Below the pieces are notes generated by a model. That model made no database searches. It was not told the DNA's origin and saw only the letters and a program-made list of their open reading frames with translations. The translations under genes and the position numbers were made by a program. Below are positions 1-5,482 of a stretch of 5,883 bases of DNA, one piece after another. The stretch is from Acetobacteraceae bacterium (GTDB taxonomy: Bacteria; Pseudomonadota; Alphaproteobacteria; Acetobacterales; Acetobacteraceae). The stretch covers positions 1 through 5,883 of the forward strand of contig JANXRT010000325.1 in the NCBI GenBank assembly GCA_025356735.1, read 5' to 3'. Each line of letters opens with the position of its first letter. Positions within the stretch are counted from its first letter, which is position 1.

Positions 1-822
1 CGCCAACCGGGGTGCGGTCAGCTCCGGCCGGGCGCGGAGTTTGGCGGTATCGGTGGCAGCGGCGAACCGGTTCCAGGGACAGGCGGCGAGGCAGTCGTCG
101 CAGCCATAGATGCGGTTGCCAATGGCAGCGCGGAATTCCTCAGGGATTGGGCCTCGATGCTCGATTGTCAGGTAGGAGATGCAGCGCGTCGCATCGAGCC
201 GGTAAGGTGCGGGGAAGGCGTCGGTCGGGCAGGCGTTGAGGCAACGCTGGCATGAACCGCAGCGATCGGAGTGCGGCGGGTCGGGCGGGATAACAAGGCT
301 GGTGTAGATTTCCCCAAGGAACAGCCACGATCCATGGGCGCGTGAGACCAGGTTGGTGTGCTTGCCTTGCCAGCCGATGCCGGCGCGCTGGGCCAGCGGC
401 TTTTCCATCACCGGCGCGGTATCGACGAACACCTTCACCTGCGGTCCAAAGGCGCTGACGATGTATTGCGCCAGGTGCTTCAACATGCCTTTCACGACAT
501 CATGGTAATCGCGGTTGCGCGCATAGACGGAGATGTTGCCGCGATCGGGCAGAGCCAGCGTGGCAAGCGGGTCTTCTTCGGGCGCGTAGGACAGGCCCAG
601 CGCGACCACGCTGCGCGCTTCGGGCCACAACGATCGCGGGTGGCTGCGCTGCTCGCGCCGGTCGGCGAGCCATTCCATCTCGCCGTGCTGGCCAGCGGCG
701 AGGAAGTCGGCCAGCCGGGTGCGGGCTTCAGGTCCAAGTTCGGCGGCGCAGAACCCGATCGCGTCGAAGCCGAGCGCCAGAGCTTTGTCGCGGATTTTCT
801 CGCGCGTGCTAGCCGCGGCCAC
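1..822 (-). CDS. queG: Epoxyqueuosine reductase QueG (3' end cut by window edge)
   Basis: QueG is a cytoplasmic cobalamin and iron-sulfur enzyme that reduces epoxyqueuosine to queuosine at tRNA position 34, the last step of the pathway. I translated 274 residues, open to the window edge with no stop; family members usually run about 340-390, so the C-terminus is missing. The N-terminus carries the family's G-F-D-A-I-G-F (residues about 23-29). V-D-T-A-P-V-M-E-K follows at about 133-141 and contains D134, the Asp proposed as proton donor. R-A-G-I-G-W-Q-G-K precedes H-T-N (about 146-157). Eight cysteines suit two 4Fe-4S clusters: C188, C191, C194 and C198 in ferredoxin-like spacing, then C214, C241, C244 and C248, with C-P-W at 248-250. 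The GTG start at 822 overlaps the end of queF by 14 bp. No strong Shine-Dalgarno sequence is adjacent, so it probably depends on translation of queF. The start is inferred from the usual distance to G-F-D-A-I-G; the identity is secure. Confidence 0.95.
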   Translation of the reverse strand, partial: MAAASTREKIRDKALALGFDAIGFCAAELGPEARTRLADFLAAGQHGEMEWLADRREQRSHPRSLWPEARSVVALGLSYAPEEDPLATLALPDRGNISVYARNRDYHDVVKGMLKHLAQYIVSAFGPQVKVFVDTAPVMEKPLAQRAGIGWQGKHTNLVSRAHGSWLFLGEIYTSLVIPPDPPHSDRCGSCQRCLNACPTDAFPAPYRLDATRCISYLTIEHRGPIPEEFRAAIGNRIYGCDDCLAACPWNRFAAATDTAKLRARPELTAPRLA

Positions 823-1273
823 GGTAGGGGGGGACTCCCGGTTCGGGAATGAAGCAGCCTTCGGGCGGTGCGCCGGTCTGGTGGAACACGTCGATCGGCA
901 TCCCGCCGCGCGGATAGAAATAGGCGCCGATACGCAACCAGACCGGGTCCAGCAGCGAAACCAGCCGGTCGGCGATCATCATGGTGCAGGCTTCGTGAAA
1001 GCTGCCGTGATTGCGAAAGCTGCCCATGAACAGTTTCAGCGACTTGCTCTCGACAATCCACTGCTTCGGGATGTAGTCGATCACGATGATGGCAAAATCC
1101 GGCTGCCCGGTGATCGGGCACAGTGAAGTAAATTCCGGACAGGTGAAGCGGACGACGTAATTCCTTCCTTGCGCCGGCGCCTCGACGTGTTCCAGCACCG
1201 CCGTCTCTGGCGATGTCGGCGCCGCGGTTGCGTGCCCAAGTTGGGCCAGTCCGGCGTAGGGGTCTCCGCTCAC
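809..1273 (-). CDS. queF: NADPH-dependent preQ0 reductase QueF (short YkvM type)
   Basis: QueF reduces the nitrile of 7-cyano-7-deazaguanine (preQ0) to the aminomethyl group of preQ1 using two NADPH, a cytosolic reaction of the tunnelling (T-fold) family. At 154 residues it matches the short single-domain form (B. subtilis YkvM) rather than the roughly 280-residue E. coli form. Catalytic residues are visible: C52 in T-S-L-C-P, which forms the thioimide; D59 in Q-P-D-F; and E94 in H-G-S-F-H-E. C96 lies where B. subtilis has the cysteine that forms a protective disulfide with the catalytic one. E-S-K-S-L-K (75-80) and the ending P-P-Y-R-G-R-G are typical. The GTG start overlaps the tgt stop in a GTGA tetranucleotide and follows a strong Shine-Dalgarno sequence inside the end of tgt. 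The short length and overlaps with both neighbours suit a coupled operon gene. Confidence 0.96.
   Translation of the reverse strand: MSGDPYAGLAQLGHATAAPTSPETAVLEHVEAPAQGRNYVVRFTCPEFTSLCPITGQPDFAIIVIDYIPKQWIVESKSLKLFMGSFRNHGSFHEACTMMIADRLVSLLDPVWLRIGAYFYPRGGMPIDVFHQTGAPPEGCFIPEPGVPPYRGRG
827..833 (-). other. Seven-base C run (mRNA strand) at the queF/queG junction
   Basis: Seven consecutive G on the plus strand are read as C in the mRNA, within queF codons GTC-CCC-CCC-TAC, five bases before the queG start codon. The queG frame is +1 relative to queF here. The run is a plain fact of the sequence. Any role in frameshifting, or the chance that it hides a sequencing error, is a separate question; both reading frames are intact as given. 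Confidence 0.85.
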
Positions 1274-2388
1274 GCATCCTCCTTCGCGGTCTGCCAGCCG
1301 GCCCGCACCCGAGCGGCGTGTTCCGCAAGATCGCCGGCGACGATCGCCCGCCGCAACCCGGCCATCAGGTCGTTGTAGTAGGTAAGGTTATGCCATGTCA
1401 GCAGCATCGGCCCCAGCATTTCATCGGCACGGAACAGATGATGCAGATAGGCGCGGCTATGGCGCGCGCAAGCCGGGCAGCGGCAGCCGGCATCGAGCGG
1501 GTCGGCATCGTCGGCGAAGCGTGCGTTGCGCAGGTTGAACACGCCGGTTGAGGTATAGGCGCGCGCGGTTCGTCCGGCCCGGGTCGGCATCACGCAGTCG
1601 AACATGTCGATGCCCCGCTGGACTGCACCGATCAGATCGTCTGGCGTGCCGACGCCCATCAGATAGCGTGCCTTGTCCGCGGGCAGGCAAGGCACGGTGT
1701 AGTCCAGCACCTCGAACATCGCGGCCTGGCCCTCGCCGACGGCCAGCCCGCCGACGGCATAGCCCTCGAACCCGATCGCCGTCAGCGCCTCCGCCGACCG
1801 TTGTCGCAGGTCCGGAAAAATGCTGCCCTGGACGATGCCGAACAGGCCGTACCCCGGCCGAGCCACGAACGCATCTCGGGATTCCGTTGCCCACCGCATC
1901 GATAGCTCCAACGACGCCTGCGCCTGCTCGAGGGTGGCGGGGAAGGGGGTGCACTCATCGAGCGCCATGGTGATGGTCGCATCCAGCTTGTTCTGGATCT
2001 CGATCGAGCCCCGCGGTGTCAGCCGGTGGGTCGAACCGTCGATATGCGACTGGAAGGTGACTCCACTCGCATCCATCTTTCGCAGCTTCGACAGCGACAT
2101 GATCTGGAAGCCGCCGCTATCGGTCAGGATCGGCCCCGGCCAGTCCATGAACCTGTGCAGGCCGCCATGTTCGAACACGCGGTTCGCTCCCGGGCGGAGC
2201 ATAAGGTGATACGTGTTGCCGAGCACGATGCGGGCCCCCGTCGCGCGCACCGCATCCGCGGTCATCGCCTTGACCGTGCCCGCCGTGCCGACCGGCATGA
2301 ACACCGGCGTTTCAACGTCGCCGTGCGCGGTATGCAGGATGCCGGCTCGCGCCGCGCCGTCGGTCGCGACGGCCTGATAGGTCAGCAT
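1270..2388 (-). CDS. tgt: tRNA-guanine(34) transglycosylase
   Basis: Tgt replaces guanine 34 with preQ1 in tRNAs for Asp, Asn, His and Tyr, through a covalent enzyme-RNA intermediate; bacterial Tgt usually works as a homodimer. The 372-residue length is normal. Landmarks keep a nearly constant offset from the well-studied Zymomonas mobilis enzyme: D90 in D-S-G-G-F-Q (general base), D144 and Q187 (base recognition), and D264 in F-D-C-V-M-P-T-R (nucleophile). The zinc site is C302, C304, C307 and H333. G-N-T-Y-H-L-M-L-R-P-G (57-67) is the family signature. The ATG start lies inside the last codons of queA, overlapping by 7 bp. No Shine-Dalgarno sequence is visible upstream; instead a predicted hairpin abuts the start codon, which suggests translation coupled to queA. 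All key residues are present, so the enzyme should be active. Confidence 0.98.
   Translation of the reverse strand: MLTYQAVATDGAARAGILHTAHGDVETPVFMPVGTAGTVKAMTADAVRATGARIVLGNTYHLMLRPGANRVFEHGGLHRFMDWPGPILTDSGGFQIMSLSKLRKMDASGVTFQSHIDGSTHRLTPRGSIEIQNKLDATITMALDECTPFPATLEQAQASLELSMRWATESRDAFVARPGYGLFGIVQGSIFPDLRQRSAEALTAIGFEGYAVGGLAVGEGQAAMFEVLDYTVPCLPADKARYLMGVGTPDDLIGAVQRGIDMFDCVMPTRAGRTARAYTSTGVFNLRNARFADDADPLDAGCRCPACARHSRAYLHHLFRADEMLGPMLLTWHNLTYYNDLMAGLRRAIVAGDLAEHAARVRAGWQTAKEDA
1278..1284 (-). promoter_or_regulatory. Strong ribosome binding site of queF inside the end of tgt
   Basis: AAGGAGG on the minus strand, close to the full anti-16S complement, lies four bases before the queF GTG (1271-1273). 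The same bases encode the K-E-D end of Tgt. It is the best ribosome binding site in the window and fixes the GTG start. An ATG at 1275-1277 follows it too closely and is in another frame. Confidence 0.8.
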
Positions 2389-3422
2389 GGCGAAAGCAGC
2401 GAGCTGTCGCCGTAGGAATAGAACCGATAGCCGTGGGCGATCGCGTGCTCGTAGGCCGCTCGCATCCTGGCCGTGCCGGCAAAGGCGCAGACGAGCATGA
2501 ACAGCGTCGAGCGCGGCAGGTGAAAATTGGTCATCAGCCGATCGACGGCGCGGAACACATGGCCGGGTTTTATGAAGATGCTGGTTTCCCCATTGAATTC
2601 CTTCACGCGTCCGTCACGCGATACCGAGGATTCCAACAGCCGCAACGAGGTCGTGCCGACAGCAATGACCCGGCCGCCAGCCGCACGCGCCGCGTTGATG
2701 GCGCCAGCGGCGGCCGGCGTGATCTCGCCTCGCTCGGAGTGGATGTGGTGGGTCTCGATGTCGTCGCGCACCGGCAGGAAAGTGCCGGCGCCGACATGTA
2801 GGGTGATCGTGGTGCGCCTGATGCCGCGTGCCTCCAGCGCGGCGAGCAGCGCCGGGGTGAAATGCAGCCCGGCGGTCGGCGCCGCAACGGCGCCGGCGTG
2901 CTCGGCGAAAACCGTCTGATAGTCTTCGGCATCTTCCAGAACCGGACCGTGCGGCCGTTCGATGTACGGTGGCAGCGCAAGCGCTCCGGACTGGGCCAGC
3001 GCCTGCGAGAACGCCTCACCCTCCCGGTTGAACGCCAACGCCACACCACCATCGGCATCGCGCTCCGTCACCACCGCGGAAAAATCGTCGGCGCCGTCGA
3101 ATGCGAGCACGTCGCCGGCGCGCAGCCGCCGCGCGTTGCGGGCCAGCGCATGCCAGGTGCCGTCGGGCCGTGGCTGGTCGAGGGTGATGCCGATCCGTGC
3201 CCCGCCACGCCGTGCGGCAAGCTGCGCCGGTATCACTTTGGTATCGTTGGCTATCAGAATATCGCCCGGCATCAGCATCGCCGGCAGATCGCGCACCGCG
3301 CGGTCGGCCAGCCCATCATCGACCACCAGCATGCGCGCCGCATCACGCGGACGCATGGGGGAATGCGCGATCCGGTCGGCGGGGAGGATAAAGGAGAAAT
3401 CGTTCAGCGCGGTTGGTAGCAA
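2382..3422 (-). CDS. queA: S-adenosylmethionine:tRNA ribosyltransferase-isomerase QueA (TTG start)
   Basis: QueA transfers and isomerises the ribosyl part of S-adenosylmethionine onto preQ1 in tRNA, giving epoxyqueuosine. Length is 346 residues, usual for the family. Seen in order: D-F-S-F-I-L-P-A-D-R-I-A at the N-terminus (8-19), G-D-I-L-I-A-N-D-T-K-V-I-P-A (53-66), A-P-T-A-G-L-H-F-T (181-189), H-V-G-A-G-T-F-L-P-V (209-218), G-T-T-S-L-R-L-L-E-S (256-265), then T-N-F-H-L-P-R-S-T-L (298-307) and a final Y-S-Y-G-D-S-S-L. The TTG start is favoured because an in-frame TGA lies only two codons upstream (3429-3431). The next ATG (Met23, 3354-3356) would remove the conserved N-terminus. A GAGG sequence lies 4 nt before the TTG. 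The gene overlaps the VOC gene upstream by 19 bp and tgt downstream by 7 bp. Confidence 0.97.
   Translation of the reverse strand: MLPTALNDFSFILPADRIAHSPMRPRDAARMLVVDDGLADRAVRDLPAMLMPGDILIANDTKVIPAQLAARRGGARIGITLDQPRPDGTWHALARNARRLRAGDVLAFDGADDFSAVVTERDADGGVALAFNREGEAFSQALAQSGALALPPYIERPHGPVLEDAEDYQTVFAEHAGAVAAPTAGLHFTPALLAALEARGIRRTTITLHVGAGTFLPVRDDIETHHIHSERGEITPAAAGAINAARAAGGRVIAVGTTSLRLLESSVSRDGRVKEFNGETSIFIKPGHVFRAVDRLMTNFHLPRSTLFMLVCAFAGTARMRAAYEHAIAHGYRFYSYGDSSLLSPC
2389..2411 (-). promoter_or_regulatory. Predicted mRNA hairpin against the tgt start codon
   Basis: On the minus strand GGCGA pairs with UCGCC, then after one C/U mismatch AGC pairs with GCU, around a five-base loop (UCGCU). 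The stem ends exactly where the tgt ATG (2386-2388) begins and covers the place where a Shine-Dalgarno sequence would sit; none is visible. It lies within the last codons of queA, so ribosomes finishing queA would open it. A role in coupling tgt to queA translation is inferred. The base pairing is seen in the sequence, but folding was not computed, and small hairpins are common in GC-rich coding DNA. Confidence 0.4.
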
Positions 3423-3805
3423 GAGACCTCAATCAGGTTGCCGTCCGGATCGCGGCAATAGACCGATCGCATCGGGCCCAGCGCGCCGATGCGTTCGACC
3501 GCGCCGGTCAACAGCATCACGCCGCAATCATGCAGGTGGGCGATCACGTCCTCGGTGCTGATCGCGGTCACGAAGCAGAGGTCGGCTGAGCCGGGCGCGT
3601 CGTTGGTTCCGGTGATCCACGCGTTGCGGTCGGTGCCGGCTGGCCGCACATTGATCTTTTGGCCGCCGAACTTCAGCGCGGTGCGGTTATCCTCGCCGAA
3701 ATCCTCCCGCTCCATGCCGAGCACGCGCTGGTACCAGGACGCGGTGATCTCGACATCGGCGACGTTGAGCACGAGGTGATCCAGCCGATCGACGGTAAAG
3801 CGCAT
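3404..3805 (-). CDS. VOC (glyoxalase/dioxygenase fold) protein, GLOD5-like
   Basis: This is a 133-residue single-domain protein of the vicinal oxygen chelate superfamily; its substrate is unknown. The two beta-alpha-beta-beta-beta modules are recognisable. The first opens with L-D-H-L-V-L-N-V (8-15) and contains W-Y-Q-R-V-L-G-M (24-31). The second starts near S-A-D-L-C-F-V-T (73-80) and ends with R-D-P-D-G-N-L-I-E-V-S (118-128). The pattern resembles animal GLOD5 more than true glyoxalase I. H10 and E126 match two usual metal ligands, but the middle position, often His, appears to be D75. This could mean altered metal binding or a non-catalytic role. The ATG follows a GGGAG Shine-Dalgarno sequence with 7 nt spacing, 14 bp after the fumarase stop. 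Its end overlaps queA by 19 bp, so it is co-transcribed with the queuosine genes. No link to queuosine can be inferred from sequence alone. Confidence 0.9.
   Translation of the reverse strand: MRFTVDRLDHLVLNVADVEITASWYQRVLGMEREDFGEDNRTALKFGGQKINVRPAGTDRNAWITGTNDAPGSADLCFVTAISTEDVIAHLHDCGVMLLTGAVERIGALGPMRSVYCRDPDGNLIEVSCYQPR
3427..3430 (-). promoter_or_regulatory. Ribosome binding site supporting the queA TTG start
   Basis: GAGG on the minus strand is followed by four bases (TCTC) and then TTG (3420-3422). It lies inside the VOC gene, made by the codons of E126 and V127. Together with the in-frame TGA just upstream (3429-3431) it fixes the start of queA. The spacing is somewhat short, so initiation may be modest. 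Confidence 0.6.
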
Positions 3806-3812
3806 GGTTCAG

Positions 3813-3817
3813 CTCCC
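3813..3817 (-). promoter_or_regulatory. Ribosome binding site of the VOC gene
   Basis: GGGAG on the minus strand lies seven bases before the ATG at 3803-3805, within the 14-bp gap after the fumarase stop codon. This supports independent initiation on the shared transcript. Confidence 0.7.
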
Positions 3818-3819
3818 AA

Positions 3820-5466
3820 TCATTCCAAGCCGGCATAGAAATCGTTGCCCTTGTCGTCGATAACGATAAAGGCAGGAAAATTCTCGACCTCGATGCGCCA
3901 GATCGCCTCCATACCAAGCTCGGCGTACTCCAGAACTTCGACTTTCCGGATGCAATCCTGCGCCAGCCGCGCGGCCGGGCCGCCGACACTGCCGAGATAG
4001 AAGCCGCCATGCGCCTTGCAGGCGTCCTTGACAGCCTTAGAGCGGTTGCCCTTAGCCAGCATGACCAGCGAACCGCCGGCGGCCTGGAACTCGGCCACGT
4101 AGCTGTCCATGCGTCCCGCCGTGGTCGGCCCGAAGCTGCCGGTCGCCATTCCGGTTGGCGTCTTGGCCGGCCCGGCATAGTAGACGGGGTGGTTCTTGAG
4201 GTATTCGGGCAGCGCCTCGCCGGCATCCAGCCGCTCCTTCAGCTTGGCATGGGCGATGTCGCGCGCCACAACCATCGTGCCAGTCAGCATCAGCCGCGTC
4301 TTGACCGGATACGACGATAGCTTCTCGCGAATTTCCGACATCGGCCGGTTGAGGTCGATCGCCACGCTATCGTCGCCCAGCTGGCTTTCGGTGGCTTCCG
4401 GCAGGTACTTGGCCGGATCGGTCTCCAGCTGCTCCAGGAAAACGCCGTCCGGCGTGATCTTAGCCTTGACCTGGCGATCGGCCGAGCACGACACGCCGAT
4501 GCCGACCGGCAGGCTGGCGCCGTGGCGCGGCAGCCGGATCACCCGCACGTCATGGCAGAAATACTTGCCACCGAACTGCGCCCCGATCCCGTTCTCGCGT
4601 GAGAGCTTCAGCACCTGCTGTTCCATCTCGATATCGCGGAACGCGTGCCCCGACTTGCTGCCCGAGGTCGGCAGGTTATCGAGCCACTTGGTCGAGGCCA
4701 GTTTCACGGTTTTCAACGTCGTCTCGGCACTCGTGCCGCCGATCACGATCGCTAGGTGATACGGCGGACAGGCCGACGTGCCCAGCGTCTTCATCTTGGT
4801 ACCAAGGTACGCCAGCAGCTTCTCCGGCGTCAGGATCGCGCGCGTCTCCTGGAACAGGAAGCTCTTGTTGGCCGAGCCGCCGCCCTTGGCCACGAACATC
4901 AGATGGAACTCGTCCGCATGGTGTTCGCCCGGCGCCGCGAGGATATCGAACTGCACCGGCAGGTTGTTGCCAGTGTTGACCTCCTGGAACATCGTCAAAG
5001 GCGCCATCTGCGAATATCGAAGGTTGGTCTCGGTATAGGTGCGGTGCACGCCCCAGCTCAGCGCCTCCTCCTCGTCACCCGAGACCCAGACGCGCTGGCC
5101 CTTCTTGCCGAAGACGATCGCGGTCCCGGTGTCCTGGCACATCGGCAGCACGCCGCCGGCCGAAATATTGGCGTTCTTAAGCAGGTCCAACGCCACGAAC
5201 CGGTCGTTCGCCGATGCCTCCGCATCCTCCAAGATCGCGCGCAACGACGCCAGATGCGCCGGCCGCAACAGATGCGACACGTCGCGAAAAGCCTGGAAAG
5301 CCAGCTCGCTCAGCGCATCCGGCGTGATCCGGAGCACCGACCGGCCGTCGCAGACCGACGTGGAAACGCCCTCGATGGGAAGCTTCTTCCAGGCCGTGGT
5401 ATCGGGCCCGAGCGGAAACATCGGCGCGTAGGCAAAACCCGAAGGGCGCTGCATCGGTGCGTTCAC
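3820..5466 (-). CDS. Fumarate hydratase, class I (4Fe-4S, single-chain FumA type)
   Basis: The enzyme interconverts fumarate and (S)-malate in the TCA cycle. At 548 residues from the chosen start it has the full single-chain form, with the alpha (Fe-S) domain followed by the beta domain. Cluster cysteines are C110 (L-P-M-C-Q-D-T-G-T), C233 (S-A-C-P-P-Y) and C327 (V-S-C-S-A-D-R). Residues matching the Leishmania major class I active site are also visible: D112, H315, R402, T448 and R452, the last two in G-P-T-T-A-G-R-M-D-S-Y. The beta domain ends with S-V-G-G-P-A-A-R-L and E-L-G-M-E-A-I-W. GTG at 5464-5466 is preferred over the longer open frame, which would run into sspB, because GAGGGG lies 6 nt before it. 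An ATG four codons in (5452-5454) has no such site. The gene follows sspB by 16 bp. Class I clusters are typically oxygen-sensitive. E. coli names these fumA/fumB; I leave the symbol open. Confidence 0.97.
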   Translation of the reverse strand: MNAPMQRPSGFAYAPMFPLGPDTTAWKKLPIEGVSTSVCDGRSVLRITPDALSELAFQAFRDVSHLLRPAHLASLRAILEDAEASANDRFVALDLLKNANISAGGVLPMCQDTGTAIVFGKKGQRVWVSGDEEEALSWGVHRTYTETNLRYSQMAPLTMFQEVNTGNNLPVQFDILAAPGEHHADEFHLMFVAKGGGSANKSFLFQETRAILTPEKLLAYLGTKMKTLGTSACPPYHLAIVIGGTSAETTLKTVKLASTKWLDNLPTSGSKSGHAFRDIEMEQQVLKLSRENGIGAQFGGKYFCHDVRVIRLPRHGASLPVGIGVSCSADRQVKAKITPDGVFLEQLETDPAKYLPEATESQLGDDSVAIDLNRPMSEIREKLSSYPVKTRLMLTGTMVVARDIAHAKLKERLDAGEALPEYLKNHPVYYAGPAKTPTGMATGSFGPTTAGRMDSYVAEFQAAGGSLVMLAKGNRSKAVKDACKAHGGFYLGSVGGPAARLAQDCIRKVEVLEYAELGMEAIWRIEVENFPAFIVIDDKGNDFYAGLE

Positions 5467-5472
5467 AGGGTT

Positions 5473-5478
5473 CCCCTC
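5473..5478 (-). promoter_or_regulatory. Ribosome binding site deciding the fumarase GTG start
   Basis: The minus strand reads GAGGGG, then six bases, then GTG (5464-5466). It occupies the 16-bp gap after the sspB stop. The longer in-frame reading from 5553 overlaps sspB, and the downstream ATG (5452-5454) lacks a comparable site. Confidence 0.75.
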
Positions 5479-5482
5479 AGGC

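Noticed and set aside
358..852. 164-residue open frame on the plus strand opposite queG
   Set aside because: It is the antisense shadow of queG codons; no ribosome binding site or domain was seen.
492..1328. 278-residue open frame on the minus strand across tgt end, queF and queG start
   Set aside because: It is rich in Arg/Pro/Ser with no recognisable domain, and it overlaps queF and queG, both of which have full catalytic motifs in other frames.
2862..3561. Two overlapping plus-strand open frames (185 and 199 residues) opposite queA and the VOC gene
   Set aside because: They are low-complexity Arg/Ala/Pro-rich antisense frames over two well-supported genes.
3806..3819. Possible promoter or terminator between fumarase and the VOC gene
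   Set aside because: The gap is 14 bp and is filled by the VOC ribosome binding site; there is no stem with a T run.
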